DNA of 64,000 bases from contig CALKIH010000044.1 of NCBI GenBank assembly GCA_937995335.1, forward strand, positions 1-64,000, written 5' to 3'. Position numbers and translations under genes: made by a program. The stretch's first letter is position 1; each line of letters opens with the position of its first letter. Under the pieces are notes generated by a model that ran no database searches, was not told the DNA's origin, and was given only the letters and a program-made list of their open reading frames with translations. This DNA comes from UBA2357 sp002344625. Lineage in GTDB: Bacteria; Pseudomonadota; Gammaproteobacteria; Burkholderiales; Rhodocyclaceae. This document shows positions 39,848 through 48,247 of this stretch, one piece after another.

Positions 39848-40450
39848 ATGCCTTTTGTCGATCTGCCACCACAGCTTCAGGAGCGCGTCGTGTGCTCGAT
39901 TTCGGCAGCCGTAAAGTACGCGGTCCCCGCAAACATCATCCTGGCCGTGGCCGAGAAAGAAGCGGGGAAGCCCGGTCAATGGGTGCGCAACAGCAACGGC
40001 ACGCATGACGTAGGGGCGATGCAGTTCAACACGTCCTACCTGCGCGACCTGGCCCGCTATGGAATCACGGCCGACGATGTTGCCGCGGCCGGCTGCTACG
40101 CGTTCGATCTGGCCGCCTGGCGGATCCGCGGACACCTCAAGAACGACAAGGGGGATCTCTGGACCAAGGCAGCCAACTACCACTCGCGGACGCCGCGATA
40201 CAACGCGGTGTACCGGAGCGATCTGCGCGTGAAGGCCGCCAAATGGGCGGACTGGCTGGAAGCGCGTTTTGTTACGGTGGATGTGACGAAGGTGGGTGCG
40301 GCGCGTTTGCTGCCGGTGACGGCGGTATCAGCGCAGGCGACTCGATTGCATGCGGTGGCAGCGGCTGCCGCCGCGAAGGGACAGACCAAAGTAGCGTGGG
40401 AAGTTCCAGGGTATGTTCCGCGGAAGTTGATCCGCAATGCCCAGCCGTGA
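39848..40450 (+). CDS. trbN: TrbN, lytic transglycosylase (VirB1-like)
   Basis: 200 residues. VPANIILAVAEKEAGKPGQW places the catalytic Glu, followed by DVGAMQFNTSYLRDLARYG and AANYHSRTPRYNAVYRSDL of the SLT fold. It cuts peptidoglycan to let the channel through. It is the last gene of the trb operon here; trbO and trbP are not present. Its 3' end and downstream operator are duplicated 2.9 kb further on. Confidence 0.93.
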   Translation: MPFVDLPPQLQERVVCSISAAVKYAVPANIILAVAEKEAGKPGQWVRNSNGTHDVGAMQFNTSYLRDLARYGITADDVAAAGCYAFDLAAWRIRGHLKNDKGDLWTKAANYHSRTPRYNAVYRSDLRVKAAKWADWLEARFVTVDVTKVGAARLLPVTAVSAQATRLHAVAAAAAAKGQTKVAWEVPGYVPRKLIRNAQP

Positions 40451-40520
40451 TTCCTGTGAGCCAGATTTTAGCGGCTAAAATTTCGGGGCTTAAAAATTGG
40501 TCGGATTGTTGGCCGCACTC
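40398..40520 (+). repeat. Direct repeat, copy 1: trbN tail plus KorB operator
   Basis: About 123 bases covering the last 17 codons of trbN, the KorB operator and flanking sequence. It matches 43295-43415 at roughly 85 percent by eye, with a few small indels. Confidence 0.85.
40467..40479. promoter_or_regulatory. KorB operator (OB) after trbN
   Basis: TTTAGCGGCTAAA, 16 bases after the trbN stop, within direct-repeat copy 1. Confidence 0.87.
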
Positions 40521-40989
40521 ATCGCCATCAGTAGCGACCTTTGGCTTCGATCGTCGCCGCCCGAGGCAAGCCGGATCCAAAAAGGGAGTGGCATTCGCTA
40601 TGTCACGCCAGAGCCGCGTCATGCCGGCGAAGATGGGGCCCTCTTGGCGGCCCGTCATCGGCTCTACCAAGCAGCGCGTGCGAAGCACCCGTGCGCTGGA
40701 GTCGACACACCCGAAATTGGTCGCCCCTCGCTGCCGTGACGCTCAATCAGAAACGGGATGGCGTCGTGGCCGCTGTCACGACTACCAGCAAACACATGCC
40801 ATTGGCAGCATGTGCTTAGGCGGAAACTATCTTGATATGTACCGTCACCTTCAGCGCAAATGGAGGGCTGCAAGTCGCGCTATTGTGGTTTTCAGGGCCG
40901 AATTCAGTGCCAAAGTCGCTCGACGCAGCGGATTGCCTTTATAACGGTGTTAGTGCATAGTACGGACGGCGTTATTAAGAGGGTGCAAG
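40521..40989. other. Gene-poor stretch ahead of the restriction-modification cassette
   Basis: 469 bases with no credible gene on either strand. Several short overlapping frames exist but none has a ribosome-binding site or family-like composition. It probably carries the promoter of the downstream cassette and possible debris from insertion of the cassette. Confidence 0.4.
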
Positions 40990-41199
40990 ATGGAACAGAC
41001 AAACTTTACCTGTCGCGTCGATGCAGACCTGAAAAAAGCCTTTCTCCGGGCGGCCAAGGCAAAGGACCGGCCGGCTTCGGTGCTGATTCGGGATTTCATG
41101 CGCGACTATGTTCAACAGTCGATTCAAGGGCAGCAAACCAGCTTGCCTTTTGACTACCGGGCATCAGAGCGGAACGAAGCACATGTTGATCGAGCGTGA
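40990..41199 (+). CDS. CopG-like ribbon-helix-helix protein
   Basis: 69 residues with GAGGG upstream. FTCRVDADLKKAFLRAAKAK followed by RPASVLIRDFMRDYV is a ribbon-helix-helix DNA-binding pattern. It precedes an endonuclease-methylase pair by 76 bases and may be their controller, but it could also be an orphan antitoxin-like regulator. There is no toxin gene next to it. Confidence 0.65.
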   Translation: MEQTNFTCRVDADLKKAFLRAAKAKDRPASVLIRDFMRDYVQQSIQGQQTSLPFDYRASERNEAHVDRA

Positions 41200-41275
41200 A
41201 CACGAGAACGAAAGCAGGCGGTGCGATGCCCCGTTCTGCTTGTCGAGGACTTTCGAAAACGATTACGCACGCTGA

Positions 41276-42115
41276 ATGAAAATGGTCCAAGAACAAGATC
41301 CAGATCTCGACAATGGCGACGCCGAGAACGAGGAACAAGAAACCGAAGCGAACGGCGCTGATGATGTTGCACTGCGCCCTGGTCCCAACGCCGATGCCGA
41401 AGCCGACGTTGAGCGGTACATCAGCGCCGACGTGCGGGCGCTCTATGACGTGTACAGCTACCGGCACGCGGCCGCGATCCTGGCTAACTCATTCCCGGAT
41501 GAACTGGTGCAAATCGAAGCGGCCTTGCTCGCCTTTCGCATCACCACCCGGGACATTGGCACGCCAGGCGGAAACGAATCGGTTATGCCGAAGAAGTTTT
41601 CTCACATCCTGCGGCCGGCCGGGTGGGTCGAGGCCCGAATTCAGGGAGATCTAGTGGTGAGGATGAGGATGAGGGAGTACGGCGAACTAACCCTACCAAG
41701 CGGGAAGATTAAAAAAGTGGAGCGCTCGGAAAGCACGCCGCGCTTGATCAAGAACTTTATCGACGGTCACAAGATCGACTATGTAAAAGGTCGCGTAGCC
41801 TTCGATCTTGAATGGAACTCGAAGGATCAAACCTTCGACCGTGATCTGTACGCCCTGCGCGCCTTCCACGAATGCGGCCTGATCAGTGCCGGCGTCATGG
41901 TCACGCGCAGCGCTAGTCTGAACCCCGTCTTTCACAAGGTACCCCAACTGAACAAGGCCGGCGAAGCAGTCGGCAAGACCGTCAGCGCGAAATACGGTGC
42001 CAGCACAACATGGATGGGCAAGCTCTTGTACCGGCTCAACGCTGGCAGGCACGGCGGCTGTCCTGTCCTCGTGTTCGGCATCACACCGAAACTCATTGAG
42101 GACTGGAACCCATAA
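41276..42115 (+). CDS. BglII/BstYI-like type II restriction endonuclease
   Basis: 279 residues. FDLEWNSKDQTFDRDLYALR followed by AFHECGLISAGVMVTR is the core of the BglII/BstYI endonuclease family, with an acidic metal-binding strand. Earlier residues 95-150 (FSHILRPAGWVEARIQGDLV) also fit. This family cuts GATC-centred sites such as RGATCY, so a related specificity is possible but unproven. The acidic first 55 residues are an extension. The next gene, a methyltransferase, starts one base after the stop. Confidence 0.8.
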   Translation: MKMVQEQDPDLDNGDAENEEQETEANGADDVALRPGPNADAEADVERYISADVRALYDVYSYRHAAAILANSFPDELVQIEAALLAFRITTRDIGTPGGNESVMPKKFSHILRPAGWVEARIQGDLVVRMRMREYGELTLPSGKIKKVERSESTPRLIKNFIDGHKIDYVKGRVAFDLEWNSKDQTFDRDLYALRAFHECGLISAGVMVTRSASLNPVFHKVPQLNKAGEAVGKTVSAKYGASTTWMGKLLYRLNAGRHGGCPVLVFGITPKLIEDWNP

Positions 42116-42116
42116 C

Positions 42117-42821
42117 ATGACCGAGAACAAGGCCGACACGGCATCTGATGCGGGGCGCGATCTGCTGGCCCGACACGGTGGCCGGCACTTTCATACCGTC
42201 CTCGCCGACCCGCCGTGGCAATTCCAGAACCGCACCGGCAAGATGGCGCCGGAACACAAGCGCCTGGCGCGCTACGGCACGATGAACCTTGCGGAAATCA
42301 TGGCGCTGCCGGTCGAAACTATGACGGCCAACACGGCACACCTCTATCTGTGGGTGCCGAATGCTCTGCTGCCGGAAGGGATCAAGGTGCTCGAAGCCTG
42401 GGGCTTCTCGTACAAAAGCAACATTGTTTGGCACAAGATCCGCAAGGACGGCGGGCCGGATGGGCGCGGCGTTGGTTTCTACTTTCGCAACGTCACCGAG
42501 TTGGTACTGTTCGGCGTCCGCGGCAAAAACGCTCGAACGCTCTCTCCCGGACGCCGGCAAGTGAATTTCCTGGCAACGCAAAAGCGCGAGCATTCGCGCA
42601 AGCCCGACGAGTTTTATGACATCGTGGAGTCGTGCAGCCCCGGCCCTTACCTGGAACTGTTCGCACGCGGCCCACGTGACGGGTGGGCCGTGTGGGGCAA
42701 TCAGGCGGACGAGTACTACCCGACGTGGACGACCTACTCTAACCACTCGCAGGCCGAGCGCATCAGCACTGAAATGAATCAAGCGACGGTCAGCCTGACG
42801 GCGTTGCCGGCTATCGACTGA
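42117..42821 (+). CDS. MT-A70-family N6-adenine DNA methyltransferase
   Basis: 234 residues. The catalytic motif is HTVLADPPWQFQNRTGK, with DPPW at about residues 30-33. LYLWVPNALLPEGIKVLEAW, FYFRNVTELVLFGVRGK and KREHSRKPDEFYDIVE are standard MT-A70 blocks. It should protect host DNA from the partner endonuclease. An MT-A70 protein is also known downstream of trb in IncP-1 plasmids (Upf31.0), so it could be an old backbone gene recruited into a restriction pair. Confidence 0.88.
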   Translation: MTENKADTASDAGRDLLARHGGRHFHTVLADPPWQFQNRTGKMAPEHKRLARYGTMNLAEIMALPVETMTANTAHLYLWVPNALLPEGIKVLEAWGFSYKSNIVWHKIRKDGGPDGRGVGFYFRNVTELVLFGVRGKNARTLSPGRRQVNFLATQKREHSRKPDEFYDIVESCSPGPYLELFARGPRDGWAVWGNQADEYYPTWTTYSNHSQAERISTEMNQATVSLTALPAID

Positions 42822-42847
42822 AACGACGTACAGCGAGGAACCGAACA

Positions 42848-43207
42848 ATGACCATCACCGGACAACTGCGGATATCGATTCTTCATCCCGAAGGGGGCAT
42901 GTCGCCCGCAAAATTCCGTGCATGGCTCCGCACCGAAGCTACAAGTATCCAGTCAACTGCGGGAGAGAACGATATCATCATCATTCGGCTTTTCCTCCCG
43001 GTGCGAATTCTGTCCAGTATCACTCAGCGCAAAATCGATGTGCTGTTGTCCGAGATCGTGAACAAGCACGCGAACATTCATCGCGTCGAGTTGCGAACTG
43101 TAGCCGCGAACCTAACTTATGATGAAATGTCGAGCGCCACTGATGAAGCACATCACGATATTGAAATGATGCTTAAAGAAATACCCCCGCCAGACACTAT
43201 CCACTAA
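42848..43207 (+). CDS. Hypothetical protein after the methyltransferase
   Basis: 119 residues with GAGGAACC upstream and same orientation as the cassette. The first half is strand-rich (DIIIIRLFLPVRILSSITQR) and the second half is helical and acidic. I do not recognise it. Its position suggests a third member of the restriction cassette, perhaps an accessory factor. Confidence 0.55.
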   Translation: MTITGQLRISILHPEGGMSPAKFRAWLRTEATSIQSTAGENDIIIIRLFLPVRILSSITQRKIDVLLSEIVNKHANIHRVELRTVAANLTYDEMSSATDEAHHDIEMMLKEIPPPDTIH

Positions 43208-43294
43208 GTGTAGAGGACTGCATTTGAAACCGCTCAGAACTCCCTTGCACGAAGTGGCTTTTTTGTCCGCCGAAGCCACGGACCAGGGCAACAT

Positions 43295-43415
43295 GGGAGG
43301 TTCCCAGGTATGTTCTGCGGAAGTTGGTCCGCAATGCCCAGCCGTGATTCTGTGGGTCCGATTTTAGCGGCTAAAATTTCGCCGCTAAAAATTGCCTGGA
43401 TTTTTGGCCGCGCTC
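43295..43415 (+). repeat. Direct repeat, copy 2: orphan trbN tail plus KorB operator
   Basis: About 121 bases homologous to 40398-40520. The encoded tail would read YVLRKLVRNAQP then stop, like the trbN C-terminus YVPRKLIRNAQP, but no gene body precedes it. It is therefore a fragment and marks the right edge of the 40.5-43.3 kb cassette. Confidence 0.85.
43363..43375. promoter_or_regulatory. KorB operator (OB) in repeat copy 2
   Basis: TTTAGCGGCTAAA, followed eight bases later by a half-site GCCGCTAAA. It is the last KorB operator before the metal-resistance region. Confidence 0.85.
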
Positions 43416-43523
43416 TTGTTCGTGAGTCGCAATCTGTGGCCACTGGTCGTTCCGATCATCATCATGATTTCATCGGGCCTTTCGGCACATCAAAGACGAT
43501 GAATATGGGCGCTGGGTTTTGTT

Positions 43524-44039
43524 CTATTCCCTTGTTGAAAGCGTGACACGCGCCTGGTGGGCGCGCTGAGCTTCTGGCCAAGAACTCTTGATATAGGCAA
43601 GGCTGGCACGAATCTCTTCCTCGGCGAGAACGTTCGCGAAACCCGGCATGTCGCTGCTGTAACCCGGCGGCGCGTACCGGCCCGCCTGCAGACCGTTGCT
43701 GACGATCTCGATCAGGACCGCGTCCGGGTGATGCCAGGTGTGCCCGCTGGCATCGTGTGGCGGTGCCGGCAGGCGACCGTTTTCGCGGCGCTTACGCCAG
43801 GCCGGCTGACCTTCGAGATTCGCGCCGTGACAGCTCGCACAGTGCTCAGCGTAAACGCGCTGCCCGATTGCCAGCAGCCGAGCGTCATCCGCGTCGATCA
43901 GTGGCGGACTGCTCTGCCAGGTGCTCCACGCGATCGCCGCGAGGAGAAAGGCGACACTGGTAGCCAGCAGCGCGCGGAATACCGTGCCATTTGATGCGGC
44001 CTGCTCCCTTGGCGCGCCAGAATCGATCTCTCCGCTCAA
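43524..44039 (-). CDS. Membrane-anchored c-type cytochrome
   Basis: 171 residues. One N-terminal membrane segment (VFRALLATSVAFLLAAIAW) is followed by a haem-binding CASCH and a distal SSDMPGFANVL methionine ligand. It is a monohaem cytochrome c in the periplasm, presumably an electron carrier. It begins within the stop of the upstream cytochrome-fusion gene (ATGA), forming a two-gene operon. Such genes recur in betaproteobacterial copper islands; the redox partner is unknown. Confidence 0.85.
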   Translation of the reverse strand: MSGEIDSGAPREQAASNGTVFRALLATSVAFLLAAIAWSTWQSSPPLIDADDARLLAIGQRVYAEHCASCHGANLEGQPAWRKRRENGRLPAPPHDASGHTWHHPDAVLIEIVSNGLQAGRYAPPGYSSDMPGFANVLAEEEIRASLAYIKSSWPEAQRAHQARVTLSTRE

Positions 44040-45196
44040 TGGGTCATGCAGCCCGGGTCCATGTGTTTCGCTCCCTGGCAGCGCAGGGCGCGCTCATTCC
44101 AGAGGCTTTTCATGTAGGCGACCACGTCTTCAGCATCGCGTGCGCTCAAGCGTCCCTCGAAAGCCACCATCCGGCTGTTCGGCACTGGACTACCCTTGAG
44201 GATGGTGTTCTGTAACTGTTGATCGCTGTGGTGCCAGGCGTGTGCAGTATCGTCGAGCGCCGGCGCAAGGCCCTGCAGGCTTTTGCCGAATTGTGGCGCT
44301 TCACCTATGCCGACCGCACCGTGGCAGGCCTGGCAATTCTCCGCAAACAGCTTTTCACCCCGTTTTTCCGCCGCGCTTTGCGGTCCGCGAGCCCCGCTTA
44401 TCGCCTGCCAGCTGCGGCCATCATCGGCGCTGACGAAGAGTCTGCCGATATGGGTCGCGGCAAACAGCCGCGTGCCATTTCGTGCCATGACCATGATCGC
44501 CTGTCCGCCGAAGCTGTTGGCCAGCGGCGTCCATGCCAATTCGGGCTCGTGTGCCTTGAGAAACCCCTGCCCGAACTGAAAGCTGTAGAGCGTTCCGTCA
44601 GGCTCGGCGCTGACCATGGTCACCGGGATGCGCAGCATCGACGCTGGCCGCCACGAGGACCCGCCGTCAGTCGAAAAACGCAAGCCCTCCTCGGTGCCGG
44701 CGTACAAGCCGCTTGGTGATGCCGAGATGTTCATCAGCTTCTCTGGTGCGTCGCCACTGCGCGTCCACGTGCGACCGCCGTCTGTACTTTGGTAGATGCC
44801 ATCGGCGACACCGTACAGGCGCTTTCCGTCCGTCGGGCTGACGGTCAGCGCAGTGAAGCTGTCGGGTCCGCCCTGGCTCTGCCGTTGCCACTGGCTGCCA
44901 CCGTCATCCGATCGCAGCAAGCCGCCCGAGGAACCACTTGCGTACAGAATTGTGGCGTCGGAAGGGTCTGCAGCCAGGGCGGTGAAGCCGCCATCATGCT
45001 TGGCGCGCAGGCTCAAGCGCCCATCCGGCTGAGCGAGGTACAGGCCCTGCTTGTTTGCCACCACTACGCCATCACTGCCGCTGGCCGGAGCGAGCGCGAA
45101 GATGCGACCCATCTCCGGGGCAGCGACGGCTGCGAGTGGGACAACAAACAGGAAGCCAGCGAGGTAGCGGGTGGCTAACAAGGCAAATGCATTCAT
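44036..45196 (-). CDS. BNR-repeat propeller fused to cytochrome c
   Basis: 386 residues from the ATG at 45196, with a signal peptide ending near PLAAVAAPEM. Residues 40-290 have repeated sialidase/BNR motifs (LRSDDGGSQW, YQSTDGGRTW, RFSTDGGSSW, FVSADDGRSW), a beta-propeller like YCF48/photosystem-assembly relatives. The C-terminal 100 residues carry haem motif CQACH and NSRMVAF. It should be periplasmic and may bind metal or a partner oxidase while passing electrons. The fusion is unusual; its role in metal resistance is inferred from context. Confidence 0.82.
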   Translation of the reverse strand: MNAFALLATRYLAGFLFVVPLAAVAAPEMGRIFALAPASGSDGVVVANKQGLYLAQPDGRLSLRAKHDGGFTALAADPSDATILYASGSSGGLLRSDDGGSQWQRQSQGGPDSFTALTVSPTDGKRLYGVADGIYQSTDGGRTWTRSGDAPEKLMNISASPSGLYAGTEEGLRFSTDGGSSWRPASMLRIPVTMVSAEPDGTLYSFQFGQGFLKAHEPELAWTPLANSFGGQAIMVMARNGTRLFAATHIGRLFVSADDGRSWQAISGARGPQSAAEKRGEKLFAENCQACHGAVGIGEAPQFGKSLQGLAPALDDTAHAWHHSDQQLQNTILKGSPVPNSRMVAFEGRLSARDAEDVVAYMKSLWNERALRCQGAKHMDPGCMTH

Positions 45197-45345
45197 GGGA
45201 TGTCCAATCCTTCGATGGTTGAGACGGATAACAGGCCCCGAGGCACGGCGAGCACAGAATGAGCGCCATCCATCTGTAGCAGAGCTGAAAACGACACTGG
45301 CAGATGATGATGCGCACGCCATCCGGTCAGGAAGCTGACATGCGG

Positions 45346-45361
45346 ATTACATTCTCGTAAT
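45346..45361. promoter_or_regulatory. Candidate cop box upstream of copR
   Basis: ATTAC (45346-45350) and GTAAT (45357-45361) form an inverted repeat, ATTAC-N6-GTAAT, 63 bases before the regulator start. Its form is like the binding sites of CopR/CusR regulators. It could serve both the copRS operon and the divergent cytochrome operon. Confidence 0.5.
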
Positions 45362-45424
45362 GGGCGTCAAGCGGCGCCGCAAGCAGGCACAATCTTCGCA
45401 AATACTCAGCATGGGGCGACGCAC

Positions 45425-46105
45425 ATGAAGATCCTGATTGTCGAAGATGAACCAAAAACGGGCGATTACCTGCGCAAAGGCCTGCTCGAGGCGGGTTTCA
45501 TCGTCGATCTTGCTCGCGATGGTCTCGACGGCCTGCACCTGGCGCTGACCGGTGATTACGACCTGATCGTGCTCGATGTCATGCTGCCCTCGCTGGACGG
45601 TTGGGGGGTGCTCAAAACGGTGCGCCGTAGCGGCCATGAGATGCCGGTACTCTTCCTCACCGCACGCGACGGGGTGGAAGACCGGGTGCGCGGGCTGGAA
45701 TTGGGCGCGGACGACTACCTCGTCAAGCCCTTTGCCTTTTCCGAGCTCCTGGCGCGTGTCCGCACGCTGTTGCGGCGTGGCCGATCGCAGGAGATCGATA
45801 CGCTGCGGGCCGCAGATCTGGAGCTGGATCTGTTGCGCCGCCGCGTCAGTCGCGCGGGCGTACGCATCGATCTCACGGCCAAGGAATTCGCCCTGCTCGA
45901 GTTGCTCCTGCGCCGTCAGGGTCAGGTGTTGCCGCGCTCACTGATCGCTTCGCAGGTGTGGGACATGAACTTCGACAGCGATACCAACGTAATCGATGTC
46001 GCGGTGCGTCGCTTGCGCGCCAAGGTGGACGAACCCTTCGAGCTGAAGCTGATCCGTACCGTGCGCGGCATGGGCTACGTGCTCGAAATCCCGGAAGGCC
46101 CCTGA
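45425..46105 (+). CDS. copR: CopR/CusR-type heavy-metal response regulator
   Basis: 226 residues, OmpR family. Receiver: phospho-acceptor Asp51 in LIVLDVMLPSLDG and Lys101 in DDYLVKPFAF. The winged-helix output domain ends SDTNVIDVAVRRLRAKVDEP then IRTVRGMGYVLE, as in CopR/CusR/IrlR. It senses periplasmic copper or silver through its partner kinase. It lies 17 bases ahead of the kinase gene. Which metal it answers to cannot be read from sequence. Confidence 0.92.
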   Translation: MKILIVEDEPKTGDYLRKGLLEAGFIVDLARDGLDGLHLALTGDYDLIVLDVMLPSLDGWGVLKTVRRSGHEMPVLFLTARDGVEDRVRGLELGADDYLVKPFAFSELLARVRTLLRRGRSQEIDTLRAADLELDLLRRRVSRAGVRIDLTAKEFALLELLLRRQGQVLPRSLIASQVWDMNFDSDTNVIDVAVRRLRAKVDEPFELKLIRTVRGMGYVLEIPEGP

Positions 46106-46122
46106 GCGTGCGAGGGTGGCCG

Positions 46123-47520
46123 ATGTCGCTGACCACGCGTCTGGCGCTGCTCTTCGCGCTGCTCACGGCCACCCTGTTGATAGTCGTCATGTTGGTACAG
46201 GGAGCTGCCGTCGAAGGCCATCTTCGTGAGCTCGACGATCAGGAACTGTCGGGCAAGGTGACTCTGATCAAGACCCTCTTGCACCGTGCCGAGCCGTACA
46301 GAACCCTGCGGCAACGGCTTGACGACGCCTTCATCGGGCACGATGCGTTGGCGGTGGTGTTACGTGATGCCGAAGGCACAGTGGTCTATGCGATCCGTCC
46401 GGAATTCTTCGGCGAAAAGCCCTTGGCCGAGGACGTGTTACCGGAAACCCCGACGCTTTGGGATAAGGGCGGCAAGCAATACCTTGGGCTGGCCACCACC
46501 GTCGAGGCGCTCGATTTCTGGTCGCAGCCGACTCGCTTGCGGGCCTTGGTGGGACTCGATGTCTCGCATCATCTGCTCTTTCTCCAACAGGTGCGCAAGC
46601 GCCTGTGGATCGACATCTACTTTGCGGTGATCGTCGCTGCCTTGTTCGCCGTGTTCGCCGCCCATCGCGGACTGGCGCCGCTGCGCCGCGTGACGGCCAC
46701 CGCACGCAACTTGTCGGCCGATGGTCTCGGCGAGCGCCTTGCCGAACGCAGCGCACCGTCCGAAGTGCGTGCGCTGGTGGTGGCCTTCAACGGTATGCTG
46801 GAGCGACTGGACTCATCGTTTCGCCGCCTATCCGATTTCTCTGCCGATATTGCCCACGAACTGCGCACGCCCATCTCGAACCTGATGACCCAGACCGCGG
46901 TCGCGCTGTCGCATACCCGAAGTCCGGATGAGTACCGGGAGGTGCTCGCATCAAACCTCGAAGAGTACGAGCACATCGCACGCATGGTCAGCGACATGCT
47001 GTTTCTTGCCCAGGCCGAAAACGGGGTTCTGCCGCGCTCGCTCGAAGCGGTGAACCTGGCCGATGAAGCACGGGCACTGATCGACTTCTACGAAGCGCTG
47101 GCGGAAGAAAAGGAAGTGCGCATCGTGCTTGCTGGAGAGGCGAGTGTTACTGGCGACCGCCTGATGATCCGCCGGGCGCTGTCCAATCTGTTATCGAATG
47201 CGCTTCGCCATAGCGGCTCAGGAAGTCTCGTCGAAATCTCGATCACGGCTGAGGCTGGCCTGGCGACGCTGGCAGTGACGAACCACGGCGATACGATTCC
47301 GTCCGATCAGCTGTCGCAGATCTTCGAGCGCTTCCATCGCGCAAGTCCAGAGCGATACCGTCACGGAGAGGGCGCCGGACTGGGGCTTGCCATCACGCGC
47401 AGCATCGTCGAGACGCACGGCGGTCGGATCGAGGTGACGTCCGACGCTGGCGTGACGACCTTCACCTTGCATCTGCCCTTGGCTCCCGCAGCAGCGTCAG
47501 CGAACGTGACTGAAACGTAA
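46123..47520 (+). CDS. copS: CopS/CusS-type sensor histidine kinase
   Basis: 465 residues from ATG 46123 (GAGGGTGG upstream); a GTG at 46108 is also possible. Two membrane segments flank a periplasmic sensor domain (about 35-160). A HAMP region is followed by the H box FSADIAHELRTPISNL, N box RALSNLLSNALRHS and G box GEGAGLGLAI. It should phosphorylate the CopR-like protein when periplasmic metal is high. Family placement is firm; metal specificity is inferred from the copper ATPase nearby. Confidence 0.92.
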   Translation: MSLTTRLALLFALLTATLLIVVMLVQGAAVEGHLRELDDQELSGKVTLIKTLLHRAEPYRTLRQRLDDAFIGHDALAVVLRDAEGTVVYAIRPEFFGEKPLAEDVLPETPTLWDKGGKQYLGLATTVEALDFWSQPTRLRALVGLDVSHHLLFLQQVRKRLWIDIYFAVIVAALFAVFAAHRGLAPLRRVTATARNLSADGLGERLAERSAPSEVRALVVAFNGMLERLDSSFRRLSDFSADIAHELRTPISNLMTQTAVALSHTRSPDEYREVLASNLEEYEHIARMVSDMLFLAQAENGVLPRSLEAVNLADEARALIDFYEALAEEKEVRIVLAGEASVTGDRLMIRRALSNLLSNALRHSGSGSLVEISITAEAGLATLAVTNHGDTIPSDQLSQIFERFHRASPERYRHGEGAGLGLAITRSIVETHGGRIEVTSDAGVTTFTLHLPLAPAAASANVTET

Positions 47521-47710
47521 TCCTGCGGTCATTTTCTCGTGGGGACCCGACTGGCACCATAGGTAAAGGTAAAGGGTGTTGCAAAGCGAGAAAACCGGCC
47601 CGTCAGACAGATGCAGGACAGGTGCGAAGACCTGGTGGCCGCAGAGAGTCCGATACAGCAGACGTCGACCAACGGCAGATCCTTCTAGCGGCCACTCTCT
47701 TTCCTGAACA

Positions 47711-47726
47711 AGCCCCTTGTGGGGCT
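47711..47726. terminator. Possible terminator between copS and the merR-type gene
   Basis: AGCCCC-TTGT-GGGGCT is a perfect 6-bp stem with a 4-base loop. It lies 190 bases after copS and 34 bases before the regulator start. The downstream T content is low, so it may be a leader hairpin instead. Confidence 0.4.
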
Positions 47727-47759
47727 GCTCATTTGTTGGTTCCGGACAGGAGAAATATC

Positions 47760-48188
47760 GTGCAAGTCAGCGCGCTCGCAAGCCTGGTTGGCGTCACGCC
47801 GGATACCGTCCGCTATTACGCGCGTATCGGCTTGCTCCTTCCAGCCATCGACGCCGATAACGGCTACCGTCGATTCAAGAACGCCGACGTCACTCGCCTG
47901 CGCTTTATTTTGCGCGCCCGGCGGCTCGGCTTCCATCTGGACGAGATTGCCGAGATCCTCGGCATGTCCGATTGCGGCCAAACGCCGTGCCCAGTGGTCA
48001 GAGAGATCGTCGAGCGGCGTATCGCCGAAACCCGCGAACGAGTGGCCGAGATGCAGGCCCTGCAGGCGCGCCTGGAACAGGCGCTGGCGTTGTGGGCGGG
48101 AATGCCCAACGGCGAGCCCGACGGTCACGCCACCTGTGCATTGATCGACGCGACCGGCGACGAAGTTCACCACACAACCACCGCTTGA
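47760..48188 (+). CDS. MerR-family metal-responsive regulator
   Basis: 142 residues from a GTG at 47760 with AGGAG at 47748-47752. VGVTPDTVRYYARIGLLLPA and NGYRRFKNADVTRLRFILRA are the MerR winged helix. Cys72 and Cys77 (DCGQTPCPVV) and a C-terminal Cys in HATCALID are candidate metal ligands, as in ZntR/CadR/CueR types. It probably binds the 19-bp-spaced promoter upstream of the copper ATPase (56885-56915). It is upstream of an HD-GYP gene on the same strand. Confidence 0.87.
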   Translation: MQVSALASLVGVTPDTVRYYARIGLLLPAIDADNGYRRFKNADVTRLRFILRARRLGFHLDEIAEILGMSDCGQTPCPVVREIVERRIAETRERVAEMQALQARLEQALALWAGMPNGEPDGHATCALIDATGDEVHHTTTA

Positions 48189-48247
48189 CCTATCAGTAGC
48201 TCACAGGCCCACGCTGCCCTCTGCGAAAACCAAACGGTAACCGACAC

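Noticed and set aside
40497..40944. Overlapping short frames between trbN and the RHH gene as trbO or trbP homologues.
   Set aside because: None has a ribosome-binding site, membrane pattern or resemblance to those IncP proteins.
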